Below, piece after piece: positions 22,433 to 31,569 of a stretch of DNA of 64,000 nt. Position numbers and translations under genes: made by a program. Each line of letters starts with the position of its first letter. The stretch's first letter is position 1. Under the pieces are notes generated by a model, which saw nothing but the letters and a program-made list of their open reading frames with translations, made no database searches and was not told the origin of the DNA. Source of the stretch: an uncultured Lachnospiraceae bacterium (lineage in GTDB: Bacteria > Bacillota > Clostridia > Lachnospirales > Lachnospiraceae); NCBI GenBank assembly GCA_910579225.1, contig CAJTTI010000014.1, positions 17,114 through 81,113 on the forward strand. The letters run 5' to 3'.

Positions 22433-25003
22433 ATGACGAAAGATTTGATTCGGTCCGGAATGGAGGGGCTCGATAAAAAACTGGATTACATCAGAACCGG
22501 TGAAAATGTGGTGTTCCGTGTAAAAAAGCTGGAACATTTCCGGTTATTTTCAAACTATTTTTTAAGAGAGCAGATTCATGAGGGCAGAAAAGTGATTTAT
22601 CTGCGATACGGCAGAGAAGAAGCATTGGCAGAAGAGCAGGAAGGGCTGGTGATCCTGAAGGCGGATCCGCAGGCAGGATTCGAACTGTTTACTCTGGCAG
22701 TGCATGAGATGATTGAAAAGGCGGGGAGCGGAACCATCTTTTTGTTTGACAGTCTGTCGGAGCTCCGGGATGTCTGGTACTCGGATCTGATGATGGATAA
22801 TTTCATCCGGGTGACCTGTCCTTTTATCCGGGAACTGAAGTCGACAGCGGTCTATCCGATCATCCGGGGAACCCATTCCTATGATTCCGTGTCCCGGATC
22901 CGGGAGTCCGCACAGATATTCCTGGATGTGTTTTTTTCCGGCGCGTGTTATTATGTGACGCCATTAAAAGTTGAGAATCGTTATCATGGGGAGATGTTTC
23001 TGACACATCGGATTGACCCGGATGAAAGTTTTCACCCCATGACATATTCCACTTCTCTGAGTCGTTATTATGCTGTGCTTGACGACGCAGGACCAGGAGA
23101 ACAGATGCAGGATTCCTGGGAGGATTTTTTCCTGCAGATGCGTCTGAAACTGGCGGAAGGGAAACTTTTGCAGAAAGACCTGGATAAAATGTGCGGGATG
23201 ATGATGACCAAAGACAAGAAAATCCGGGGGCTTATCCGAAGATATTTCACAGCAAGGGACTATATGACGATCAAAGGCAGGATGGTCGGCACAGGAATGA
23301 TTGGGGGAAAGGCATGCGGAATGCTTTTGGCACGCAAGCTGATCCGGGAGTTCTGTCCACAGGCAAGACGGCATCTGGAACCTCATGATTCCTACTATAT
23401 TGCATCAGATATCTATTATACCTATATTATACACAACGAATGCTGGCAGCTGTGGATGTACCAGAAGCGGCATCCGGAGGACCGCAAAGCAGCGGACCGC
23501 CTCCGGGAAAAGCTTCTGACCGGAGTTTTCCCGGGAAATGTCCGCAGACAGTTTAAGCAGCTTCTGGATTATTTCGGCACCAGTCCGTTTATTGTACGCT
23601 CCAGCAGTTTTCTGGAGGATGGATTTGGCAATGCCTTTGCAGGGAAATATGAGTCAGTCTTTTGTGTTAACTCAGGTTCTCTTGATGAGCGGATGGCGCT
23701 TTTTCAGGATGCAGTCCGGACCGTGTATGCCAGCACCATGTCTCCGTCTGCGTTGGAATATCGGAAAGTGCGGGGACTTCTGGGCCGGGATGAGCAGATG
23801 GCACTTCTGGTACAGCGGGTGTCCGGTTCCAGATGGGAACAGTATTATTTTCCCATGGCAGCAGGAGTGGGATATTCTTATAACAGTTATCCCTGGAGCC
23901 GGGAACTGGATCCAAATGCAGGGATGATCCGGCTGGTTGTGGGACTGGGGACCCGTGCAGTGGACCGTACGCCGGGGGACTATCCAAGACTGGTCAATCT
24001 GGACCGTCCAAAGCTGACGACGTTTGCCAATGTGGCGGATCATCACCGCTTTTCCCAGCACCGCATGGATATTCTGAACCTGGAAAAAAATGAACTGGAA
24101 AACTGTCCGGTGGAAGATATGATTCCCTTGATTCCATACTGGCAGAGGAAATATATGTTTTCTCATGACTGGGATACGGAGAATATGTACCGGGACCGGG
24201 GAATCTATCGGGACATTCTGTTCGCCGACTGCGGACATCTGGTGGAAAATCAGGAATTTATCGACTGCATGCAGGAGATATTGTCAACGCTTCAGAGATA
24301 TTATGGGAAAGCTGTAGATATTGAATATACAGTTAATATTTCAGAAATCGGGGAATTTCAGATTAATCTTCTTCAGTGCAGACCTCTTCAGACGGGAGGC
24401 TGTGAGTCAGTCTCCATACCGTCGTATGAAGAAAAGGATACGTTATTCCATATTGTGAAAAATGTGATGGGAACTTCCAGAAAGCAGAAGATCGATATGG
24501 TGGTATCTGTGGATCCCCATGCATATTATCATTATCCGTATGCCAAAAAGCCGGATATTGCAAGGGCTATCGGCAGGATCAACCGTTTCTTTGAGAATCA
24601 GAATAAAAATATTTTGTTGATTGTACCAGGACGGATTGGTACTTCTTCCCCGGAACTTGGGGTACCGGCAGCCTATGCGGAACTCAGTCATTTCTCAGCG
24701 ATTATGGAAGTGGCATACAGCAAAGCCGGATATATGCCGGAGCTTTCCTTTGGCAGTCATATGTTCCAGGACCTGGTGGAAGCAGATATTTTGTATATTG
24801 CCTGTATGGAAAAGAAAGAGACACTCTGTTATCATCCGGAATTTTTGAAAGACGCGCCGGAGATATGCCGGGATCTGTCGGCAGAATCCGTGCAGTCGGT
24901 TCTGAAGGTATATGATGTATCCAAAATGGATCTGATGCTGCATATGGATACCATGAGCAGGGAAGTGATCTGCGGAAGTGCGGCAGGGACAGGTCAAGAT
25001 TGA
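22433..25003 (+). CDS. PEP/pyruvate-binding protein with degenerate RecA-like N-terminus
   Basis: An 856-residue protein. Residues ~1-190 (YIRTGENVVFRVKKLEHFRLFSNYF, then GTIFLFDSLSELRDVW) follow the KaiC/RecA-like fold but lack any Walker A G-x-x-G-x-G-K sequence. Residues ~280-680 form a PPDK N-terminal ATP-grasp domain: GRMVGTGMIGGKACGMLLAR, FIVRSSSFLEDGFGNAFAGKYES, LVVGLGTRAVDRT and EFQINLLQCRPLQTGG. The mobile phosphohistidine domain and the PEP-synthesis barrel are absent. The C-terminal ~160 residues (LLIVPGRIGTSSPELGVPAAY) recur in similar clostridial proteins. It probably binds ATP and phosphorylates something unknown. Start is the ATG behind AAGAGG; upstream codons cover the promoter. 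Confidence 0.8.
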   Translation: MTKDLIRSGMEGLDKKLDYIRTGENVVFRVKKLEHFRLFSNYFLREQIHEGRKVIYLRYGREEALAEEQEGLVILKADPQAGFELFTLAVHEMIEKAGSGTIFLFDSLSELRDVWYSDLMMDNFIRVTCPFIRELKSTAVYPIIRGTHSYDSVSRIRESAQIFLDVFFSGACYYVTPLKVENRYHGEMFLTHRIDPDESFHPMTYSTSLSRYYAVLDDAGPGEQMQDSWEDFFLQMRLKLAEGKLLQKDLDKMCGMMMTKDKKIRGLIRRYFTARDYMTIKGRMVGTGMIGGKACGMLLARKLIREFCPQARRHLEPHDSYYIASDIYYTYIIHNECWQLWMYQKRHPEDRKAADRLREKLLTGVFPGNVRRQFKQLLDYFGTSPFIVRSSSFLEDGFGNAFAGKYESVFCVNSGSLDERMALFQDAVRTVYASTMSPSALEYRKVRGLLGRDEQMALLVQRVSGSRWEQYYFPMAAGVGYSYNSYPWSRELDPNAGMIRLVVGLGTRAVDRTPGDYPRLVNLDRPKLTTFANVADHHRFSQHRMDILNLEKNELENCPVEDMIPLIPYWQRKYMFSHDWDTENMYRDRGIYRDILFADCGHLVENQEFIDCMQEILSTLQRYYGKAVDIEYTVNISEIGEFQINLLQCRPLQTGGCESVSIPSYEEKDTLFHIVKNVMGTSRKQKIDMVVSVDPHAYYHYPYAKKPDIARAIGRINRFFENQNKNILLIVPGRIGTSSPELGVPAAYAELSHFSAIMEVAYSKAGYMPELSFGSHMFQDLVEADILYIACMEKKETLCYHPEFLKDAPEICRDLSAESVQSVLKVYDVSKMDLMLHMDTMSREVICGSAAGTGQD

Positions 25004-25006
25004 CGC

Positions 25007-25035
25007 TTGTAAAAAAAGACGCAATCGTATATAAT
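25007..25035 (+). promoter_or_regulatory. Promoter of gltX
   Basis: TTGTAA, a 17-bp spacer and TATAAT. The leader of about 105 nt can form an 8-bp hairpin (CAGTCAGG with CCTGGCTG) followed some bases later by TTTTT, so attenuation is conceivable but not supported further. Confidence 0.55.
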
Positions 25036-25144
25036 CGGATTATTGCAGGAAAGGATCGGTCACAGTCAGGAAGAATATCGGATACTACCTGGCTGTATCG
25101 GTTTTTCCGGATTATTTACAGATGGAACAGAGGAGATCATAATT

Positions 25145-26593
25145 ATGGGAAACGTTCGTACAAGATTTGCGCCCAGTCCCACCGGGCGGATGCATGTGGG
25201 AAATCTCAGGACGGCATTATATGCATATTTGATTGCAAAGCATGAGGGCGGGGATTTTTTGCTTCGCATCGAAGATACAGATCAGGAACGTCTGGTGGAA
25301 GGCGCAGTGGAGATCATCTATCGCACTCTTCAGAAGACCGGGCTAATTCATGATGAAGGACCAGACAAGGACGGCGGTGTGGGGCCCTATGTACAGAGTG
25401 AGCGTCAGGCGTCCGGTGTTTACCTGGAATATGCGAAAAAGCTGATTGAAAAGGGAGAGGCATATTACTGTTTCTGTGATAAAGAGCGTCTGGACAGCCT
25501 GAAACAAGAAGTGGCAGGCAAGGAGATCAGTATTTACGACAAGCACTGTCTGCAGCTTTCCAGGGAAGAAGTGGAGGCAAAGCTGGCAGCAGGCGTGCCC
25601 TATGTAATCCGCCAGAACAATCCTCAGACCGGAACCACCACCTTCCATGATGAGATCTATGGAGATATTACGGTGGACAATGCGGAGCTGGATGATATGA
25701 TTCTGATCAAGTCTGACGGTTATCCCACCTATAATTTTGCCAATGTGGTGGATGATCATCTTATGGGGATTACCCATGTGGTGCGGGGAAATGAATATCT
25801 GTCCTCTTCGCCCAAATACAATCGTCTCTATGAGGCTTTTGGATGGGAAGTGCCGGTTTATGTACACTGTCCGCTGATCACGGATGAGACACATAAGAAA
25901 TTGAGTAAGAGGTGTGGACATTCTTCCTATGAAGATTTGATCGAGCAGGGATTCCTGACAGAAGCAGTAGTAAACTTTGTGGCGCTTCTGGGCTGGTCGC
26001 CGGAAGACAATCAGGAGATTGCATCTCTTCTGGAACTGGTGGAGAAGTTTGACTACCATCATATGAGCAAGTCTCCGGCCGTATTTGATTACGGAAAGTT
26101 AAAATGGATGAACGGCGAATATATAAAGGCCATGGATTTTGAAGTTTTTTATGAGAAGGCGCTTCCGATCATGAAGGAAGTCATTACCAAAGATTATGAT
26201 TTCCGGAAGATTGCACAGATGGTGAAGACACGTATCGAGGTATTTCCAGATATCCGGGAACATATTGATTTCTTTGAGAAAGTGCCGGAGTATGATGTGT
26301 CCATGTATACCCATAAGAAGATGAAGACCAATGCAGAGACAAGCCTCCAGGTTTTAAAAGAAGTTCTGCCGCTTCTTGAAGCGCAGGAGGATTACAGCAA
26401 TGATGCGCTGTATGAAATGCTGAGTGCATATGTGATAGAAAAGGGATATAAGAACGGATATGTCATGTGGCCCATTCGTACAGCAGCCTCCGGCAAACAG
26501 ATGACCCCCTGCGGGGCTACCGAGATCCTGGAGATTATCGGGAAGGAAGAATCCATTGCCCGTATTCGACAGGCGATTGAAAAATTAAGCTGA
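25145..26593 (+). CDS. gltX: Glutamyl-tRNA synthetase
   Basis: Charges tRNA(Glu) (and possibly tRNA(Gln), if an amidotransferase is present) with glutamate in the cytosol. The class I signatures are PSPTGRMHVGNLR (HIGH-type, residues ~10-22) and HKKLSKRCG (KMSKS-type, near residue 250); the LLRIEDTDQERLVEG and GWSPEDN segments are also diagnostic. At 482 residues it has the normal length of a bacterial discriminating or non-discriminating enzyme. Start at the ATG behind AGAGGAG; the frame is open for 34 codons upstream but those lie in the leader. The helicase gene begins 8 bp after its stop. Confidence 0.96.
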   Translation: MGNVRTRFAPSPTGRMHVGNLRTALYAYLIAKHEGGDFLLRIEDTDQERLVEGAVEIIYRTLQKTGLIHDEGPDKDGGVGPYVQSERQASGVYLEYAKKLIEKGEAYYCFCDKERLDSLKQEVAGKEISIYDKHCLQLSREEVEAKLAAGVPYVIRQNNPQTGTTTFHDEIYGDITVDNAELDDMILIKSDGYPTYNFANVVDDHLMGITHVVRGNEYLSSSPKYNRLYEAFGWEVPVYVHCPLITDETHKKLSKRCGHSSYEDLIEQGFLTEAVVNFVALLGWSPEDNQEIASLLELVEKFDYHHMSKSPAVFDYGKLKWMNGEYIKAMDFEVFYEKALPIMKEVITKDYDFRKIAQMVKTRIEVFPDIREHIDFFEKVPEYDVSMYTHKKMKTNAETSLQVLKEVLPLLEAQEDYSNDALYEMLSAYVIEKGYKNGYVMWPIRTAASGKQMTPCGATEILEIIGKEESIARIRQAIEKLS

Positions 26594-26601
26594 TCTGAGT
26601 T

Positions 26602-28539
26602 ATGAATTCTTTTACAAAATCACAAAGCATGGCGGTCCGGCATCAGGACGGACCGCTGCTGGTTCTTGCAGGCCCGGGCTCGGGCAAGACCACCGTAGTA
26701 ACAAAAAGAGTACAATATATGGTACAGGAATATGGGATTCCTGCTTCTTCTATTCTGGTCATCACCTTCACAAAGGCGGCGGCCACAGAGATGAAGGAGA
26801 GGTATCTGCGTCTGATGAAGGAAGAGCATACAACGGTCTCTTTCGGTACTTTTCACGGGATTTTTTTCAGCATACTAAAGCTGGCCTATGGATTTACAGC
26901 GGGAAATATTCTAAGGGAAGAAGTGCGCTATCAGTATCTGAAAGAAGCGGTGGAACGTCTCAGGCTGGAAATTGATGATGAGAATGAATTCCTGTCTGCG
27001 GTATCAGCGGAGATCAGCCTTTTGAAGAATGAACGCATTGCTCTGGAACATTATTTCTCCAAAAACTGTTCTGAGGAAATTTTCCGAAAGATCTATGAGG
27101 AATATGAGAGGAAGAAGCGACAGAGCAGGCAGATCGACTTTGACGATATGCTGTCCTGTACCTGGGAGCTTCTGACAAAACGACCGGATATTCTGTCCGC
27201 CTGGCAGAAGAAATTCCGTTACATACTGGTGGATGAGTTCCAGGACATTAATCAGCTTCAGTATGATATTCTAAAACTATTGGCAGCGCCGGAGAATAAT
27301 CTGTTTATTGTGGGGGATGATGACCAGTCGATCTATCGGTTCCGGGGGGCGAAACCGGAGATTATGCTGAATTTTCAAAAAGATTATCCAGAGGCAGAGC
27401 AAGTGGTTCTGAATGATAATTTCCGTTCCACGGTGCAGATTGTAGAGGCTGCCGGGAACGTGATCAGTCAGAATCAGATGCGTTTTCCCAAAGAGATACA
27501 GGCCAGAGGAGGAGACGGTATGCCGGTCCGCATACTGGAGTTTGCGGATCAGCAGGAGGAATGCCTTTATATCCTGAAAGAGCTGGAGCGGCATCGGACA
27601 CAGGGTGGTAAATGGTCGGACGCGGCGGTAATCTGTCGAACCAACACACAGCCAAGGATATTGGTACAGAGACTGATGGAATACAATATTCCATTCCGGG
27701 TGAGGGATCAGATCCCCAATCTGTTTGAACACTGGATTGCCAGAAATATCTTCTGTTATATAAGACTTGCCATGGGGTCCGGATTGAGAAAGGACCTTCT
27801 GCCGGTTCTGAATCGTCCGAAACGGTATATGAACCGGGAATGTCTGGATGATGAAGTTATTTCCTGGGAACACATGCTGTCCTATTATCAGGACAAAGAG
27901 TACGTGTGCGACCGGATTGAAAAGCTTCAGTATGATCTGAAAATGCTGGGAAAGATGGGACCTTTTGCGGCGGTCAGCTATATCCGCCATGTGATTGGTT
28001 ACGATGATTATCTCCGGGAATATGCGCAGTTCCGCCGTATGAGGGAAGAGGAGCTTTTTGACCTTCTGAGGGAGCTGGAGGAAAGTGCCAGGACCTGCAG
28101 GACTTATGAGGAATGGTTTCAGTATATGGATAACTATAAGGAAGAAATGGAGCGCATGCGCCGTCAGCAGCAGGAAGTAAAAGACGGTGTACAGATCACA
28201 ACTATGCACAGCAGCAAGGGACTGGAGTATGAGAAAGTCTGGATTCCGGACGTGGCAGAAGGAATTACGCCTTATAAAAAGGCGGTTCTGGATGAAGATC
28301 TGGAAGAGGAGAGACGGATGTTTTATGTGGCCATGACCAGAGCAAAGAAGGAACTGACCATCTGTTATGCGAAGAAGCAGCTCAGCCATGAGATGAAGCC
28401 ATCCAGGTTTATTCAGGAAATACGGGGATATCAAAGTACGGATTACGGAGCTGACAAGCAGGGAAATCACGAAATCGGTCGAAATCCATTGACAAAGGAA
28501 ATGGAACGGATCAGAAAAAAGAGGAGAAGAGAGCCATGA
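26602..28539 (+). CDS. UvrD/PcrA-like superfamily 1 DNA helicase
   Basis: A 645-residue 3'-5' DNA helicase of the UvrD/Rep family. Motifs in order: Q-motif and Walker A (LVLAGPGSGKTTVV, ~20-33), TFTKAAATEMKER, VDEFQDINQLQY (Walker B), GDDDQSIYRFRGA, NFRSTVQIV, TTMHSSKGLEYEKVWIP and the final MFYVAMTRAKKEL. It is about 100 residues shorter than PcrA and lacks the C-terminal Tudor-like domain that binds RNA polymerase, so it is a PcrA relative rather than PcrA itself. Likely in one transcript with gltX and the YigZ-type gene, which it overlaps by four bases. Confidence 0.9.
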   Translation: MNSFTKSQSMAVRHQDGPLLVLAGPGSGKTTVVTKRVQYMVQEYGIPASSILVITFTKAAATEMKERYLRLMKEEHTTVSFGTFHGIFFSILKLAYGFTAGNILREEVRYQYLKEAVERLRLEIDDENEFLSAVSAEISLLKNERIALEHYFSKNCSEEIFRKIYEEYERKKRQSRQIDFDDMLSCTWELLTKRPDILSAWQKKFRYILVDEFQDINQLQYDILKLLAAPENNLFIVGDDDQSIYRFRGAKPEIMLNFQKDYPEAEQVVLNDNFRSTVQIVEAAGNVISQNQMRFPKEIQARGGDGMPVRILEFADQQEECLYILKELERHRTQGGKWSDAAVICRTNTQPRILVQRLMEYNIPFRVRDQIPNLFEHWIARNIFCYIRLAMGSGLRKDLLPVLNRPKRYMNRECLDDEVISWEHMLSYYQDKEYVCDRIEKLQYDLKMLGKMGPFAAVSYIRHVIGYDDYLREYAQFRRMREEELFDLLRELEESARTCRTYEEWFQYMDNYKEEMERMRRQQQEVKDGVQITTMHSSKGLEYEKVWIPDVAEGITPYKKAVLDEDLEEERRMFYVAMTRAKKELTICYAKKQLSHEMKPSRFIQEIRGYQSTDYGADKQGNHEIGRNPLTKEMERIRKKRRREP

Positions 28540-29186
28540 CAGAGCAGTATCAGACGGTATTCGAAGGCGGTACCGGAGAAATTACAGAGAAAAAGTCCCG
28601 ATTTATTGCCACAATTCGTCCGGTGGAAACGGAAGAAGAAGCACTTGCATTTATTGATGAGATGAGGAAAAAATACTGGGATGCCAGACACAACTGTTCA
28701 GCCTATGTGCTGGGAGAGCGGCAGGAGATTATGCGTTGCAGCGATGACGGAGAGCCGTCCCAGACTGCCGGTAAGCCTATGATGGATGTGCTCACCGGCG
28801 CAGGACTTACCAATACGGCTGTGGTGGTGACCCGGTATTTCGGCGGAACCCTTCTGGGGACCGGCGGACTGGTGCGGGCGTATTCAGGGGCAGTTCTGGA
28901 AGGATTAAAGAACAGCCATATAATCACTAAGTGCAGGGGGACGCGTCTGTCCGTCGGAACCGATTATAATGGCATCGGGAAGCTGAAATATCTGTTCGGG
29001 CAGAGGCAGATCCCCATGATGGAGGAGGAATATACGGATAAAGTCCGGTTTGTGGTGCTGGTTCCCGTTTCCCAGGTGGCTGAAATCAAGAAAGCCGTGA
29101 CAGAAGCAACCAGTGGGCAGGCAGACATACAGGAAGCGGGCAGTCTGTACTATGCAGTTGTGGACGGAGAATATATCTGCTTTTGA
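28536..29186 (+). CDS. YigZ/IMPACT family protein
   Basis: A 216-residue protein of the YigZ (UPF0029, IMPACT) family. The N-terminal domain carries KKSRFIATIRPVETEEEALAFI, ARHNCSAYVLGE and DDGEPSQTAGKPMMDVL, followed by VVVTRYFGGTLLGTGGLVRAYSGA; the C-terminal ~80 residues form the small DUF1949-type ferredoxin-like domain. Members bind nucleic acids and are linked to translation or stress control, although the bacterial role is not fixed. ATG overlaps the helicase stop, so expression is coupled. Confidence 0.92.
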   Translation: MTEQYQTVFEGGTGEITEKKSRFIATIRPVETEEEALAFIDEMRKKYWDARHNCSAYVLGERQEIMRCSDDGEPSQTAGKPMMDVLTGAGLTNTAVVVTRYFGGTLLGTGGLVRAYSGAVLEGLKNSHIITKCRGTRLSVGTDYNGIGKLKYLFGQRQIPMMEEEYTDKVRFVVLVPVSQVAEIKKAVTEATSGQADIQEAGSLYYAVVDGEYICF

Positions 29187-29259
29187 GTAAAGGGTTCAGG
29201 TCTATTTTCCCTGTTGCCGTCATATGGATAGTCTATGAACGGAAAGAAGAGGAATCCAT

Positions 29260-29715
29260 ATGTCCATGCTTGAAAATATTGGAAAAGGCATTACAAAGGC
29301 CGGCAGCCACCTCTCACAAAAGGCCCATGACCTGGGGGAACTGAGCCGGTTGAACGGAGAGGTTGCCATTAGAGAGAATCACAGAAGAGAATGTATTCGT
29401 ATCCTGGGAGAACGGTATTATGACGCTCTGCGTCAGGGGGATGTACCAGAGCAGTCGGTTCTGTATGAAGAGATCCGGTCGCTGGATCAGGAACTGGAGA
29501 TGATGAAAAAGAAAATTCAAAGACTGCGGAAAAACTTCATCTGTCAGAATTGCGGGGCATGTATTCCATCCCATGGGTCTTTTTGCCCGGCATGTGGTAT
29601 TCGGATTATAAAGGAAAATACCTGTCCTGTATGTGGGACAGCCATGGATGAAGATGCCAGATTCTGTGTAAATTGTGGGAACAGGACTGTAGACCTGTTC
29701 AGCAGGGGAGAGTAG
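29260..29715 (+). CDS. Zinc-ribbon protein with N-terminal helical domain
   Basis: A 151-residue protein. The first ~90 residues are helical and likely form a coiled coil (SLDQELEMMKKKIQRLRKNF); the rest holds two double-zinc-ribbon units, C-x2-C-x10-C-x2-C (FICQNCGACIPSHGSFCPAC) and CPVCGTAMDEDARFCVNCG. This architecture is common in Firmicutes and is usually found next to other zinc-ribbon membrane proteins, as is the case here. Molecular role unknown. AAGAGGAATC precedes the ATG. Only two bases separate its stop from the next start, so they form an operon. Confidence 0.82.
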   Translation: MSMLENIGKGITKAGSHLSQKAHDLGELSRLNGEVAIRENHRRECIRILGERYYDALRQGDVPEQSVLYEEIRSLDQELEMMKKKIQRLRKNFICQNCGACIPSHGSFCPACGIRIIKENTCPVCGTAMDEDARFCVNCGNRTVDLFSRGE

Positions 29716-29717
29716 GG

Positions 29718-31295
29718 ATGTATTGCAGTCAGTGTGGAAACGAGGTTCCGGGAGACGCCAGATATTGTCCGGGCTGTGGTGCCAGGCAGGATATGGGGGT
29801 GGTATCGGCAGCAGAAACTTATTCGGAACAGGAGACAGATCAGAAACGGAAAAAACAGAAAGCATATCGGCGGGGACGAAGACTTGGCAATTTTCTGGTA
29901 AGTGCGGCCGCTCTCCTGGTGTTGTTTGTTGCAGACGGAGAGGTTCCAAATGCAGGCGACTATACAGTGAGACAGATGGAAGCTGCATATTTTGTGGTAC
30001 AGAATCAGAAGGAGACGGTTATCTGTAATGAGAAAGGTGAAAGTTATGCCATAGACATACCACAACAGATTTTATACAGTGCAGATCACAGCCAGATGGC
30101 ATATGTGGATCAGGATCAGGAGCTGTATTATATGAAAGATATGGTGCCAGTATTCGTGGATGATGATGTGCGCACTGCCCGCCTGGCTTTTTACGGGGAT
30201 ATATTGGTATATCTGAGAGATTTAAAAAACGGGAAAACGGAGCTGTGCAGTTATAAAGTGAACAGGCAGACGACCGAACGGGTGACAACGGCAGGTTGTA
30301 CCGCTTATGCGGTGTCTCCGGATGGGAAGACTGCGGCATATGTGGAACCGGATGGGAACGGGACTCTGTATCTGTGGAAAGCAGGAGAGCAGGAGCTGAA
30401 GATTGCAGAAGAAGTGAAAGAACTACTGTCCGTGTCAGAGAATGGAACAGAAGTATTGTACAGGAAAGGCGGCGACAGACTTTTTCTTCATACGGAAAAA
30501 GGGGAGCAGAAAGTGGCGGGTGTCAGTGGGACAGTAACTTATGTATTGAATGAAGCGCAGACGGAGATTCTCTACACAGAGGACGGAAATACCTGGTATT
30601 ATTCTACAGATCAGAAGGAACCGGTGCGTCTGACCGGAGTGAAGGGGACAATTGTAAATTCCTGCCCGGCAGGTCAGACAGCCAGTCAACAGGGACAAGG
30701 GCTGATTCTTAGCCGGAAGACTTTAAAAAATATGGCATTTGCTACTTATGATAACAGAAATCATTCCTATAAAATCTACCGCTTGGACAGAGAAGGTGAA
30801 AATGCAGAGTCTGTGCTTAACTATGCAGATCAGTTTCAGATTTCCCAAAATGGACAGTCTCTGCTCTATCTGTCAGGCCAGAAACTTTATTATATGAGAA
30901 ATATGCGCAGTGGACGACAAGGAAACTGCATCAGTGGTTCTCTGAACGTAAATGAATTTACGGCAGATCCGGGACTGCTTCATGTCTGGGCGGTCACTCC
31001 GGAACAGGAATTGTATTATGTACAGGATGAAGAATGTATCAGTCTTTCCTATGATCTGGTCCGGATGCAGGAGTCCAGTCTGAAATATGTAGGCTCAGCG
31101 GGCGGCGTTTTGTATCGGGAGATGGATGATCTGTACATTGCAAAAGGGGAGGAGAAAGTTCTGGTGAAAGAAGGAGTGGACGAAGTCCGCATTCTGGAGC
31201 ACAGATATGTAGTTGCCGAGGCAGATGGGGCATTCTGGTATCTGAGAGATCTAAAAGATCCGGTCTGTATTTTGGACAGCAGATACCCTCAGTGA
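29718..31295 (+). CDS. Zinc-ribbon, single-pass, TolB-like propeller protein
   Basis: A 525-residue membrane protein. It opens with a zinc ribbon (MYCSQCGNEVPGDARYCPGCGARQ), followed by a basic stretch and one transmembrane helix (about residues 60-78, FLVSAAALLVLFVADG). The remaining ~430 residues are WD/TolB-like propeller blades (ADHSQMAYVDQDQELYYMKD, AVSPDGKTAAYVEPDGNG, YVLNEAQTEILYTEDGN, QISQNGQSLLYLSGQ) predicted outside the membrane. Start is the ATG two bases after the previous stop; the frame upstream belongs to the previous gene. The last codons (YPQ and stop) are made from a dispersed palindromic repeat, so the C-terminus may have been altered by its insertion. Confidence 0.78.
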   Translation: MYCSQCGNEVPGDARYCPGCGARQDMGVVSAAETYSEQETDQKRKKQKAYRRGRRLGNFLVSAAALLVLFVADGEVPNAGDYTVRQMEAAYFVVQNQKETVICNEKGESYAIDIPQQILYSADHSQMAYVDQDQELYYMKDMVPVFVDDDVRTARLAFYGDILVYLRDLKNGKTELCSYKVNRQTTERVTTAGCTAYAVSPDGKTAAYVEPDGNGTLYLWKAGEQELKIAEEVKELLSVSENGTEVLYRKGGDRLFLHTEKGEQKVAGVSGTVTYVLNEAQTEILYTEDGNTWYYSTDQKEPVRLTGVKGTIVNSCPAGQTASQQGQGLILSRKTLKNMAFATYDNRNHSYKIYRLDREGENAESVLNYADQFQISQNGQSLLYLSGQKLYYMRNMRSGRQGNCISGSLNVNEFTADPGLLHVWAVTPEQELYYVQDEECISLSYDLVRMQESSLKYVGSAGGVLYREMDDLYIAKGEEKVLVKEGVDEVRILEHRYVVAEADGAFWYLRDLKDPVCILDSRYPQ

Positions 31296-31327
31296 ACAAC
31301 CGTGTGTCCCCTTGTCCACTGAGGGTA
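31284..31327. repeat. Dispersed palindromic repeat, copy 2
   Basis: TACCCTCAGTGAACAA and TTGTCCACTGAGGGTA pair in 15 of 16 positions around a 12-nt centre. This is the most symmetrical of the three copies. Its left arm contains the stop codon of the propeller gene. Confidence 0.85.
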
Positions 31328-31370
31328 AGGAAACGTTATAAAATTATTAGAGGGAAAAGAAGGATAGATC

Positions 31371-31526
31371 ATGAGAAGTGAGTTGTGGTGGATTATTTTC
31401 GCGACAGCTCATTTTCAATTTTTGCATTTGTGTTACAGACTGATATATAATTGGCAATTTGGGATTGCTGTATATTCTGTTTTGATGAAAAGTATAAGTA
31501 GACAAAAGGTAAATTTCTTTTTATAA
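31371..31526 (+). CDS. Possible 51-residue membrane-associated protein
   Basis: An ATG 10 nt behind GAAGGA opens a 51-codon frame with two hydrophobic, aromatic stretches (ELWWIIFATAHFQFLHLCY and NWQFGIAVYSVLM) and a basic end. The frame overlaps the promoter of the hemerythrin gene. It lies between a palindromic repeat and a conserved gene, and no homologue is known to me. It could be a real small membrane protein, a remnant, or chance. Confidence 0.3.
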   Translation: MRSELWWIIFATAHFQFLHLCYRLIYNWQFGIAVYSVLMKSISRQKVNFFL

Positions 31527-31527
31527 T
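31499..31527 (+). promoter_or_regulatory. Promoter of the hemerythrin operon
   Basis: TAGACA, a 17-bp spacer and TATAAT, with the ATG about 43 nt downstream. Confidence 0.6.
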
Positions 31528-31569
31528 AAAGCAAAACATACAACAGATATAAGGAGGCAAGGGTTCTTT

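Noticed and set aside
25036..25144. T-box or attenuator before gltX
   Set aside because: A hairpin and a short T-run exist but are not adjacent, and neither specifier stem nor the conserved T-box sequence is visible.
27277..28470. 397-codon open frame on the minus strand
   Set aside because: Opposite to the UvrD-type helicase, whose motifs are complete; no ribosome binding site or recognisable domain.
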